DNA from: Bremerella sp. JC817
GTDB lineage: Bacteria; Planctomycetota; Planctomycetia; Pirellulales; Pirellulaceae
Direction: 5' to 3'
Length of the DNA stretch: 64,000 bases
NCBI RefSeq assembly: GCF_040718835.1
Contig: NZ_JBFEFG010000264.1
Span: forward strand, 62,001-126,000
Below the pieces are notes generated by a model. That model worked only from the letters and a program-made list of their open reading frames with translations. It ran no database searches and was not told where the DNA came from. How positions within the stretch are numbered: position 1 is the first letter of the stretch; every line of letters begins with the position of its first letter. Both the position numbers and the translations under genes were made by a program. Positions 1 to 7,303 of the stretch are shown here, piece after piece.

Positions 1-1
1 G

Positions 2-280
2 TCTCACTTCGAGGTCATCTGGGAAGTGGTAGTGCGGCAGATTCTGCCTCGTATTATCGAGAACGCTCGCCTGCAGATCGGACCAGCGATGGTCTTTCTG
101 ATTGCCGCCGAGTTTGCCCTGGCCGATGTCGGGTTTGGCTACACGCTGCGGATGCAGTCGCGTCTGCAGAACCTGAACATTGTGTACACTTATCTGATCA
201 TTCTGGGTGTGGCCGGGCTCGCGATCGACTGGTGCTTGATCTTGATGCGACGCAAGCTTTGCCCTTGGTTCGGCGAATAG
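2..280 (+). CDS. ABC transporter permease, NitT/TauT (SsuC-like) family, C-terminal fragment
   Basis: The frame is open to the left edge of the window, so only the last 92 or so residues are present and the true start lies outside. The fragment holds the end of a BPD-type inner-membrane permease: a cytoplasmic loop (RIIENARLQIGPAM), a membrane segment, the stretch ADVGFGYTLRMQSRLQN, a last membrane segment and the short tail RRKLCPWFGE. These resemble the C-terminus of NitT/TauT-type permeases that, with an ATPase and a periplasmic binding protein, import nitrate, sulfonates, ureides or related small compounds. The substrate cannot be told from this piece. The partner genes must lie upstream of the window. 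The next gene follows after 33 bases on the same strand, but its product is unrelated. Confidence 0.75.
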   Translation, partial: SHFEVIWEVVVRQILPRIIENARLQIGPAMVFLIAAEFALADVGFGYTLRMQSRLQNLNIVYTYLIILGVAGLAIDWCLILMRRKLCPWFGE

Positions 281-313
281 TTCAAGCTGCCACGATAAAG
301 GGCAAACGGCATC

Positions 314-952
314 ATGGGAAAAGGACGTCTCGAAGCATTCAGCGACGGGGTGATCGCCATTCTGATTACGATCATGGTCTTCAATCTGAAGGCACCCCAG
401 CAGCATACGTGGGACGGGCTGATGGACATTATGCCGGGCGTGCTGACGTACGTGCTGAGCTTTGTCTATCTGGGGATCTACTGGAGCAATCACCATCACC
501 TCCTGCAGTTGACCCAGCGTGTGAATGGTGGTGTGCTGTGGGCGAACTTGCACTTGCTGTTCTGGCTCTCGCTCATCCCGGTGGCGACGGCTTGGATGCA
601 TGAAAGCGAGTTCGTCGACCTGCCGGTCGCGATCTATGGCGTGGTGCTGTTTTGCTGCTCGGTGGCATGGTGGATCCTGCAAACGACTCTCGTCGCTCAA
701 GATGGCAAGGGTTCGCGACTGGGAGGAGCGGTCGGGATCGACATCAAGGGAAAGGCCTCGATGCTGGCCTATCTGTTCGGAACGCTGGTCGCGTTTGTTT
801 CTCCCTGGTTCGCGATTACGGTCTATTCGATCCTGGCGGTCGTCTGGCTGGTGCCGGACCAAAGGTTTGAACGAGCGGTGGTCGAAGCACAACGCGCGGA
901 AGTCGCTCGTCAGGAAGGCAATGTTGGCCATCGCCGTTCGGAGGAGCTATAA
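314..952 (+). CDS. TMEM175-family (DUF1211) integral membrane protein, probable potassium channel
   Basis: A 212-residue protein beginning MGKGRLEAFSDGVIAI. The FSDGVIAI signature at residues 9-16 in the first membrane helix is the hallmark of the TMEM175/DUF1211 family, whose characterised bacterial members form tetrameric potassium-permeable channels in the cytoplasmic membrane. Further hydrophobic segments follow (around residues 37-58, 72-95, 100-122 and two near 145-185), as expected for a six-helix channel subunit, and the length is typical. The tail after residue 190 is charged and probably cytoplasmic. An AAGGG stretch lies upstream of the ATG. Family assignment is firm; ion selectivity is inferred from the family. 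Confidence 0.85.
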   Translation: MGKGRLEAFSDGVIAILITIMVFNLKAPQQHTWDGLMDIMPGVLTYVLSFVYLGIYWSNHHHLLQLTQRVNGGVLWANLHLLFWLSLIPVATAWMHESEFVDLPVAIYGVVLFCCSVAWWILQTTLVAQDGKGSRLGGAVGIDIKGKASMLAYLFGTLVAFVSPWFAITVYSILAVVWLVPDQRFERAVVEAQRAEVARQEGNVGHRRSEEL

Positions 953-995
953 TCGGGCCACCCCATCCGTGATTCTCTCTCGCCTGAGATCCGCC

Positions 996-2429
996 ATGCC
1001 TGCCCCGATCCGTCTTGGTTCGCTCCTTTTCGTCTGCCTGGTCGCGAGTTTCTGTCAGGCCAAAAAGCCCAATGTGTTGTTCATCATTTCGGATGACCTC
1101 GGCAGCCAGTCGCTCGGCTGCTATGGCAATGCCCAGTGCCAATCTCCGAACATCGATCGTCTGGCCGGCGAAGGGATGAAGTTCGAGCATACCTACACGC
1201 AGTATCCTGTGTGCGGTCCATCGCGAGCCTCGCTGATGTCTGGCATGTACGCCCAAGCGATCGGCGTGACCTCGAACGGATTGTCGGACAAGTTCACCAA
1301 GAACCTCGGCGACCGTCCGACGATGGCGCAGCACTTTCGCGACAACGGCTATTACACGGCACGCGTCAGCAAGATCTATCACATGCGAATCCCCGGCGAT
1401 ATCACCGCTGGGACCGATGGCGCGGATCACGCGGCATCGTGGACCGAGCGTTTCAACTGCCAGGCCCTGGAGCAGTGGAGCAAAGGTGAGCATGCCCATC
1501 TGACCAAAGAGAAGCTGAAGCCAGATCCCAAGCAGAACATTCACTACAACCTTGGCTACGGCGGAGCATTTTACACGGTAAAAACGCCAGGCGATGGTGC
1601 CGAGCAGGCCGATGTCAAAGCTTCGGCCAAGGCGATTGAAATCCTTGAGGCCCGAGCCAAAGACAAGCAGCCATTCTTTCTGGCAGTCGGGCTGGTGCGG
1701 CCTCATGTTCCGCTGGTGGCCCCCAGCAGTTTCTTCGATCTTTACCCGGCCGAAACAATGGAACTGCCGCCGCAAGTCGATGACGACTGGGACGACATTC
1801 CGAAGCCTGGCATCATCAAGAACAGCAAGTCGAGCGGCCTCGATACGCAGATCAAAAAACAGAAAGTGCTCGAGGCCTATTATGCTTCAGTCAGTTTCAT
1901 GGACGCCCAGGTCGGCAAGATGATCGATGCTCTCGAACGCTTAGACCTGGCGAAGAACACGATCGTTGTTTTCACGGCCGATCATGGATACCATCTCGGT
2001 GAACACGAGTTCTGGCAGAAGATGAGCCTGCACGAAGAGTCGACGCGGATTCCGCTGATCGTTCGCGTCCCTGGGGAAGGGGAGGGGACGACTGCTTCGC
2101 TCAGTCAGCAGATCGATATCTATCCGACCCTGGCCGAGCTGTGCGGGCTGAGCATTCCTGAGCATGTCCAAGGTAAGAGCCTCGCTCCGGTCTGGAGCGA
2201 CCCGCAGGCAACGATTCACGACGCCACTTACACGCTGCGGAACAAGAACGATCATCTGTTGCGAACAAAAGGCTGGGCGTTGATTCGCTATGGAAACGAC
2301 AGCGTTGAACTGTATGACATGCAGAACGATCCACAGCAGTTTACGAACCTCGCTCGCAAGGCCGAACATGCCGAGACGTTGGCGGGCCTGCAAAGCCAAC
2401 TTGATCAGAAGCTGGCCGAGATCAAGTAA
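996..2429 (+). CDS. Secreted sulfatase (iduronate-2-sulfatase-like)
   Basis: The ATG at 996 gives 477 residues with a signal peptide (MPAPIRLGSLLFVCLVASFCQA) directly before the sulfatase core. The longer open frame upstream overlaps the TMEM175 gene and is not coding. The core opens with NVLFIISDDLG (Asp33-Asp34, calcium ligands) and carries the C-x-P-x-R formylglycine signature as CGPSR, so Cys73 should be oxidised to the catalytic aldehyde by a maturase not seen here. Later come VGLVRPHVPL and FTADHGYHLGEHEFW, both typical of iduronate-2-sulfatase relatives, and a C-terminal VELYDMQNDPQQ segment. It should desulfate algal or animal polysaccharide in the periplasm or outside. The exact substrate is unknown. 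Confidence 0.9.
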   Translation: MPAPIRLGSLLFVCLVASFCQAKKPNVLFIISDDLGSQSLGCYGNAQCQSPNIDRLAGEGMKFEHTYTQYPVCGPSRASLMSGMYAQAIGVTSNGLSDKFTKNLGDRPTMAQHFRDNGYYTARVSKIYHMRIPGDITAGTDGADHAASWTERFNCQALEQWSKGEHAHLTKEKLKPDPKQNIHYNLGYGGAFYTVKTPGDGAEQADVKASAKAIEILEARAKDKQPFFLAVGLVRPHVPLVAPSSFFDLYPAETMELPPQVDDDWDDIPKPGIIKNSKSSGLDTQIKKQKVLEAYYASVSFMDAQVGKMIDALERLDLAKNTIVVFTADHGYHLGEHEFWQKMSLHEESTRIPLIVRVPGEGEGTTASLSQQIDIYPTLAELCGLSIPEHVQGKSLAPVWSDPQATIHDATYTLRNKNDHLLRTKGWALIRYGNDSVELYDMQNDPQQFTNLARKAEHAETLAGLQSQLDQKLAEIK

Positions 2430-2461
2430 GCGGCCGCAGTCGTGGATGCTGCTTCCATCAA

Positions 2462-2495
2462 CAAAAACAGGCACGCCCGAAATGGACGTGCCTGT
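2462..2495 (-). terminator. Rho-independent terminator of the epimerase-like gene
   Basis: Read on the minus strand, ACAGGCACG pairs with CGTGCCTGT across an 11-base loop and is followed by a run of T (complement of 2463-2467). It lies just past the stop of the minus-strand gene at 2523 and also separates it from the convergent sulfatase. Confidence 0.65.
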
Positions 2496-2522
2496 GCATT
2501 GATTGAGCGAATTGGCTGGCCG

Positions 2523-3365
2523 TTACGAGGCAGCCGTCTTGCAGGCTTCCGAGGCGACTGCCAGGCATTCCTGAATGTCGGCGACAGGATTGGCTGCGTT
2601 TTCTTCGTACTCCAGCGACAAGCAGCCATCGGCTGGGAAGTCGACCTGACGCAGTGCCCGAAACACACCGACGACGTCGAGGTGACCCTTACCGAGGATG
2701 ACACCCTTGGTCTTTTCTTTCTGCTCGGCGAAGTCCTTCAGGTGGATGCCGAACACGCGCCCCTTCAGCAGGCGAATCACTTCGACGGGGTCTTCACCAC
2801 TACGAATGAAGTGACCCAGGTCGGCACATGCACCGATGCGAGGATCGTGATCGCGAACCGCATTCAGCACGTCCAATGCCGTGTTGTAGCGATGCGATGG
2901 GCCATGGTTGTGAATGGCGATCCGGATGTCGTACTTGTCGACCAGCTTGTCGAGGCTATCGAACGAATCAGGCGTTGGGTCGGCCGACAGGTTCTTGATG
3001 CCGGCAGCCTTGGCGAATTTGAAGATCTCTTCGTTCTTGGCATGGTCGCTGCCGAAGTGATTCACACCGTGACCATAGATCGTCATGCCCTGGTCGGCCA
3101 TCTTTTGCTTCATCGCGGCGATTTGTTCGGGCGTCGAATTCAGCGGGAAGTGACCGCTAAAGAATTCGAGATGGGCACAACCCAGGTCGCCCGCCGTCTT
3201 GATCGCCTTATCGACGTCGAAGGCACGCAGCGAATAGCTTTGCAGACCAACCTTGAAGCCTGGGAAACGTTCCTGGTCGTACTTAGCCCAGGCCCGGCCT
3301 GGCAGCGTGGTTGCGGCGAAGGCAGCGGAAGCAACTGCCAGAAAGCGGCGGCGAGAAATCGGCAT
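2523..3365 (-). CDS. Tat-exported sugar phosphate isomerase/epimerase-like TIM-barrel protein
   Basis: The start chosen is the ATG at 3365 (280 residues), which gives an N-terminus MPISRRRFLAVASAAFAATTL: a twin-arginine signal. An upstream start would bury it. The mature part reads like the xylose-isomerase-like TIM-barrel superfamily: VGLQSYSLR near the start, LGCAHLEFFSGH, an IAIHNHGPSHR metal-binding strand, IGACADLGHFIRSGEDP and FGIHLKDFAEQ, ending SLEYEENAANP. Such proteins bind a divalent metal through the Glu/Asp/His at the barrel mouth. Planctomycetes carry many exported copies whose substrates are mostly unassigned. A second member is at 18858. Confidence 0.85.
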   Translation of the reverse strand: MPISRRRFLAVASAAFAATTLPGRAWAKYDQERFPGFKVGLQSYSLRAFDVDKAIKTAGDLGCAHLEFFSGHFPLNSTPEQIAAMKQKMADQGMTIYGHGVNHFGSDHAKNEEIFKFAKAAGIKNLSADPTPDSFDSLDKLVDKYDIRIAIHNHGPSHRYNTALDVLNAVRDHDPRIGACADLGHFIRSGEDPVEVIRLLKGRVFGIHLKDFAEQKEKTKGVILGKGHLDVVGVFRALRQVDFPADGCLSLEYEENAANPVADIQECLAVASEACKTAAS

Positions 3366-3875
3366 GGTGGTAGATCCTTGGAGGGATGAGCCCGGGGCGG
3401 GGAAATACAGATTCACCAGTATACCTGCCGCAAAAATGGGTTTCAGCGGTGTCTAGGGAAAAAGCACTAGATCTTGCTGATTTGATGCGGGATGACAGCA
3501 TTCCGGTTGCCCTCGCCCCTGGTTTCTCGCAGGGGGCAACGAGTCCATCACGTGGTAAGAAATCGCGATTTCGCCCCTTATTTCTGGCAAAGAAGAATGT
3601 GCCGCCCCTAAGATCGGAAATATCGGGCGATACTGCCCTGATTTCGTGCCAAGACAAAGCAGAAGAGTTGCTGCAACAGTGCCAAAGCGATCAGGCGTAC
3701 AGAAAAATCAGGGGATAAGTGTGAATAGCCCTTAACTTGGAACCAGTGTTCCCTATAGTGGGAATTGGCACTCAAGCAGAGTATGTGCATAGTCGCAGGA
3801 CGCGATTCCGACTCGGGAGGAAGCATTTCACGGAAACCGCTTCCCACTGCATTTCTTAAGGAAAAGGAGATCGCA
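3366..3875. other. Intergenic region with several palindromes
   Basis: No convincing gene. The open frames here have no ribosome site and no family features. The stretch holds a GTTGCCC/GGGCAAC inverted repeat (3506-3512 with 3534-3540), a perfect 14-base palindrome GAAATCGCGATTTC at 3559-3572, and the two overlapping palindromes listed separately at 3739-3764. It presumably carries divergent promoters for the minus-strand epimerase gene and the small plus-strand gene at 3876. Confidence 0.6.
3739..3764 (+). promoter_or_regulatory. Overlapping inverted repeats upstream of the small membrane protein
   Basis: GGAAC-CAGT-GTTCC (3739-3752) runs into TTCCC-TATAGT-GGGAA (3749-3764), sharing the TTCC. 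The TATAGT in the second loop could be a -10 element with a weak CTTAAC 17 bases upstream, which would place the dyads as operators over the promoter. This is inference from pattern only. Confidence 0.35.
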
Positions 3876-3989
3876 ATGCGTCCTGAAAATCAAATTGCCC
3901 AGACTTCGGAAGTTCGTCAGTACACGACTTTCCTCGTGGTACATGCCCTTGTTTATGGGCTTGGATTCACGATTGCACTGCTTCCATAA
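3876..3989 (+). CDS. Small hypothetical membrane protein (37 residues)
   Basis: The ATG at 3876 follows a strong ribosome site (AAGGAGA, 5 bases before it), which selects this start within a longer open frame. The product, MRPENQIAQTSEVRQY followed by TTFLVVHALVYGLGFTIALLP, is a short polar head plus one membrane helix ending at the C-terminus. No family is recognised. The stop is 21 bases from the end of the convergent fhcB gene. A 9-base hairpin (GTTCAAGCA/TGCTTGAAC, 4009-4043) lies between and into fhcB, and could end the transcript, although the T-tract is poor. The long leader with palindromes suggests a regulated small protein. Confidence 0.5.
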   Translation: MRPENQIAQTSEVRQYTTFLVVHALVYGLGFTIALLP

Positions 3990-4010
3990 CGTAGTAGAAG
4001 CAGTTTTGGT

Positions 4011-5306
4011 TCAAGCATTGACTCTCTCTAAGATTGCTTGAACAGTTTCTTCCGCCGAACAACATTCTGGTTCGGCGATCGCCCGGATCGGCAGCGGCAT
4101 GTCATCCATTCGCGACATCGAGCCTCCGCTCGTAAGCCCAGGTCTGGCAATCGGCAGAAACACACTGCTAGGCAACGCTTCGCTTGGTCGATGCCCTAGC
4201 ACCACCGTTGGAATCTGCTTGAGCGTCTGCATTGCCTCGGCTGGCAAGTCGGCCAACCAAGGGCCCTCCATCACAAACGCTGCGTCGACGCGTTGTTGCG
4301 TCAGCAGTTTAACGGCCGACAGGTTATCGGGATCGAACTGCGGCAAGCCTTGCAGCAGCGAAGCTCCGCCTGGGTAGCCGGTTCGCGAAGCAATCACGCC
4401 GCCAGCGCCGACCCAGTTTGGCCCAGGCCGCAAGATCGAGACCGCCCCACGGGTTTGTTCATGCAGAGGCCGCACATACTGAGCGAGGAGCTCCAGCGGG
4501 ACGCAACCTGCCTCTCGTCGCAAGAAGCGATCACCAATCACAAAGACAAAGTATTTCGCTTGTTGAATCTGTTGATGAAGGTTGTCCAGGGCGGGGGCGA
4601 CATCTTTCAATTGCGATTCGACCCGGCCGGCATCGGTTGGTTTGTCGGTAGCCAGCGATAGCAAGTGATGCAGCGCCGCGATCTGCTGCGCGTCATCCAG
4701 CGGAATCTGAGTATCGCATTCCGCACTGGTCGCGTTGGGTGAACCGATCGCGATAAGCGTTCGATCGGCACGGCCATTCGGGATGAAGCGTCCAGTGGCG
4801 TCGACGCTGTAACGTTCCCAGTGCCGCAGATGCGTTGTCTTTGGATCGCAGCCCCAGAAGATCACCAGGTCGGCGCGATGTCGAATTTCACCCAGCGAAC
4901 AGGTCACCATGCCGGTCGTCTGCAAGATGCGACCAGTAGGATCGAAAAAGGTGGGGTGCGTCGCGTCGACGATTCCGCCCACGCGATCGGCGAGGTCCAC
5001 GATTCGGCGGACTGCTTCACTGGTGGTTTCTCCCAGGCCAAAGAAGAGCGGCGCGTTGGCTGTGTTTAAAATCTCTGCCGCTCGCTTCAAGGCATCATCG
5101 GCCGATGCTGGCTGGCCGTCGATCTGGCAGTTGTCAGTCGTGGTGAGTGGTTGCCGGTAATAGGCAGCCGCCATCGGACAGGCAGGCTCGATGCTTTGCA
5201 CCTGGTTGCCAGCAACGCCGACAGAAAGGTCATCGCAGAGGCAGCCACAGCCAGGGCAAGGGACATCGTGATGCCAGGTAGGGGAAGCAGCGTTGGATTC
5301 AGCCAT
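4011..5306 (-). CDS. fhcB: Formyltransferase/hydrolase complex subunit B (formylmethanofuran dehydrogenase subunit B-like)
   Basis: A 431-residue protein with an N-terminal CPGCGCLCDDLSV cluster (Cys17, 20, 22, 24) and a molybdopterin-oxidoreductase-like fold, seen in APLFFGLGETTSEAVR, DLVIFWGCDPKTTHLRHWER and a C-terminal VFLPIARPGLTSGG. These match FwdB/FhcB, the subunit that in methylotrophic bacteria and planctomycetes belongs to the Fhc complex of tetrahydromethanopterin-linked formaldehyde oxidation. The bacterial FhcB is a shortened FwdB thought to lack the catalytic metal pterin. Length fits FhcB. No fhcA, fhcC, fhcD or other C1 gene is nearby, so the gene is isolated here. No clear ribosome site precedes the ATG. 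Confidence 0.85.
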   Translation of the reverse strand: MAESNAASPTWHHDVPCPGCGCLCDDLSVGVAGNQVQSIEPACPMAAAYYRQPLTTTDNCQIDGQPASADDALKRAAEILNTANAPLFFGLGETTSEAVRRIVDLADRVGGIVDATHPTFFDPTGRILQTTGMVTCSLGEIRHRADLVIFWGCDPKTTHLRHWERYSVDATGRFIPNGRADRTLIAIGSPNATSAECDTQIPLDDAQQIAALHHLLSLATDKPTDAGRVESQLKDVAPALDNLHQQIQQAKYFVFVIGDRFLRREAGCVPLELLAQYVRPLHEQTRGAVSILRPGPNWVGAGGVIASRTGYPGGASLLQGLPQFDPDNLSAVKLLTQQRVDAAFVMEGPWLADLPAEAMQTLKQIPTVVLGHRPSEALPSSVFLPIARPGLTSGGSMSRMDDMPLPIRAIAEPECCSAEETVQAILERVNA

Positions 5307-5566
5307 CTTGTTCTATTGAGAAAACAATGCAACGTTCAGCAAGTAACGCTTTTTAGTATAAGGGATTCGCCCGGCAAATCGGGAGGTTCGTCCCATTGCC
5401 TGGCAAGATTCGCTGAGAGGTACGCGAAACATCGCATTCTCCATCCGATTTCGCGAATGCTTTCAGTTCGCCCCCAGTCAGGGCCGGGACTTGTCGGTCG
5501 GAGGGAACGTGGCATAATCGGGGGCTAAGTTGACCTGACCGCCGATCAAAACCGGGAAACCCCGCC

Positions 5567-6397
5567 ATGCTCGATCTCTACGACAAAATCGAAGACGCCC
5601 TCAAAGTTATCCGTGCCAAGTGGGACAAGACCCCGAAGGCCGGCATCATTCTGGGGACTGGCCTCGGTGGATTGGTCGAAGAAATCGAAGAAGAAGCTTC
5701 GTTCGAATACTCGGAAATCCCTCACTTCGCCGCATCGACCGCCACCAGCCATCGTGGTCGCCTGGTCTGTGGCATGCTGTGCGGTGTGCCTGTGGTGGCG
5801 ATGGAAGGTCGCTTCCACATGTACGAAGGCTACTCGCTCAAGCAAATCACGCTGCCAGTCCGCGTGATGAAAGCCTTGGGGGCCGAACTGCTGCTTTGCT
5901 CGAACGCCGCCGGCGGTATGAACCCGTTCTATAACTGCGGCGACATTGTCCTGATCGACGATCACATCAACCTGATGGGCGACAACCCGCTGATCGGTAT
6001 CAACGACGATCGCCTCGGTCCACGCTTCCCAGACATGTGTGCTCCTTACAATCACGAGCTGATCGACAAGGCCCTGGAAATCGCTCGTAAGGAAGACATC
6101 GTCGCGCATCGCGGTGTGTTCGTTGCGGTCGCCGGTCCGAACCTCGAAACCCGTGCGGAATACCGTTTCCTGCGTGCTATCGGCGCGGACTTGGTCGGCA
6201 TGAGCACCGTGCCAGAAGTGATTGTCGCGGTGCACTGCGGTTTGAAGACGGTTGGTTTCTCGATCGTGACCGACATGTGCCTGCCCGACGCTTTGAAGCC
6301 AGCCGACGTGGCCGAAATCATTTCGATCGCCAACAAGGCCGAGCCGAAACTTCGCACCTTGGTCAAAGGCGTTCTGTCGGAAATTGCCGCCAGCTAA
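5567..6397 (+). CDS. Purine nucleoside phosphorylase, paralogue 1 (Asp236 variant)
   Basis: A 276-residue trimeric-type purine nucleoside phosphorylase that splits a purine nucleoside with phosphate into base and ribose-1-phosphate in the cytosol. Family marks: GIILGTGLGGL (phosphate loop), TATSHRGRLV, MEGRFHMYEGYS, LLCSNAAGGMN, VAGPNLETRAEYRFLR and GADLVGMSTVPEVIVA. The base-recognition residue, Asn243 in human PNP, is Asp here (VTD236MC). Asp at this site is what methylthioadenosine phosphorylases use to accept 6-aminopurines, so an altered base preference is inferred. The next gene is a close paralogue with the usual Asn. The two lie 66 bases apart on the same strand and are probably cotranscribed. 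Confidence 0.9.
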   Translation: MLDLYDKIEDALKVIRAKWDKTPKAGIILGTGLGGLVEEIEEEASFEYSEIPHFAASTATSHRGRLVCGMLCGVPVVAMEGRFHMYEGYSLKQITLPVRVMKALGAELLLCSNAAGGMNPFYNCGDIVLIDDHINLMGDNPLIGINDDRLGPRFPDMCAPYNHELIDKALEIARKEDIVAHRGVFVAVAGPNLETRAEYRFLRAIGADLVGMSTVPEVIVAVHCGLKTVGFSIVTDMCLPDALKPADVAEIISIANKAEPKLRTLVKGVLSEIAAS

Positions 6398-6463
6398 CGG
6401 GGCAGCTCTCTGGTTTGCATTCTCGTGCGGCAAGGATCGCAGCAAGAGAACAGGAGTGGTTGT

Positions 6464-7303
6464 TTGTACAAACTGAAAGCCCAGGTCGAAGAGTTGGCGG
6501 CCGCCATTCGACGCCGATGGAACGAGCGTCCGCTGGCTGGCATCATCCTTGGTACCGGGCTCGGATCGTTGACCGACGGCATCGATGTCGAAGCAACGAT
6601 CGATTACGAAGATCTCCCGCACATTCCTTCCTCTACCGCCCTTAGTCATAAAGGGCGATTGGTATGTGGACGGCTGGGTTCAGTCCCAGTCTTGGTCATG
6701 GAGGGCCGTTTTCATGTTTATGAAGGGTACTCGTTAGAAACGATTACTCTGCCGGTCCGGGTCATGAAAGCGCTCGGCGCCGGCATTCTGGTGGTCAGCA
6801 ATGCCAGCGGCGGCATGAACCCGTTCTACAAGAGCGGCGACATCATGCTGATGGAAGATCACATCAACTTGATGTGGCAAAATCCGCTGACTGGGCACAA
6901 CGATCCGAATCTCGGAAAACGCTTCCCCGATATGTCGAGCCCCTACGACGAGTCGCTGCTCGAAGCGGCAACGCGAATCGCTCGACGCGAAGGGATCGTG
7001 TGTCACCGGGGTGTCTACGCCGCGATGACCGGACCGAATTACGAGACCCGTAGCGAATACCGTTTTCTGCGAAAGATTGGAGCCGATGTCGTCGGCATGA
7101 GCACGGTGCCTGAGGCGATCGTGGCATCGCAGGTCGGTCTGCGGGTGTTGGCTCTGTCGACGGTCACCAACATTTGCCTGCCTGACAATCTCGGTTCGGT
7201 TGGCAAGTACGATGTGATCCACGCCGCCCAGGCCGCCGAGCCGCGGCTTCGCTTGATTGTCCGCGAAGTGCTCAACGAACAGTTGAAGCTGGCAGCCAGC
7301 TAG
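6464..7303 (+). CDS. punA: Purine nucleoside phosphorylase, paralogue 2 (Asn236, canonical)
   Basis: The start is taken as TTG at 6464 (279 residues): it has AGGAG 7 bases upstream, and it aligns the first residues (YKLKAQVEELAAAIRRRW) with paralogue 1 so that equivalent residues share numbers. A GTG at 6425 is the longer alternative. All PNP motifs are present: GIILGTGLGSL, STALSHKGRLV, MEGRFHVYEGYS, VVSNASGGMN, MTGPNYETRSEYRFLR and GMSTVPEAIVA. The base-binding residue is Asn (VTN236IC), as in enzymes for inosine and guanosine. The stop codon overlaps that of the convergent gene within a CTAG palindrome (7300-7303). Confidence 0.9.
   Translation: MYKLKAQVEELAAAIRRRWNERPLAGIILGTGLGSLTDGIDVEATIDYEDLPHIPSSTALSHKGRLVCGRLGSVPVLVMEGRFHVYEGYSLETITLPVRVMKALGAGILVVSNASGGMNPFYKSGDIMLMEDHINLMWQNPLTGHNDPNLGKRFPDMSSPYDESLLEAATRIARREGIVCHRGVYAAMTGPNYETRSEYRFLRKIGADVVGMSTVPEAIVASQVGLRVLALSTVTNICLPDNLGSVGKYDVIHAAQAAEPRLRLIVREVLNEQLKLAAS

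Noticed and set aside
525..995. N-terminal extension of the first sulfatase into the TMEM175 gene
   Set aside because: It overlaps a real gene, is Arg/Cys/Trp-rich, and would bury a good signal peptide that begins at 996.
3386..3718. Possible 110-residue protein overlapping the epimerase start region
   Set aside because: No ribosome site, and it runs through strong palindromes that look like regulatory DNA.
5307..5566. Possible riboswitch or leader before the first phosphorylase
   Set aside because: The spacer was examined for a purine-type aptamer core; no convincing three-way junction could be drawn by eye.
5546..6649. A 367-codon antisense frame across both phosphorylase genes
   Set aside because: Covers the junction of two clear genes on the other strand and shows no domain.
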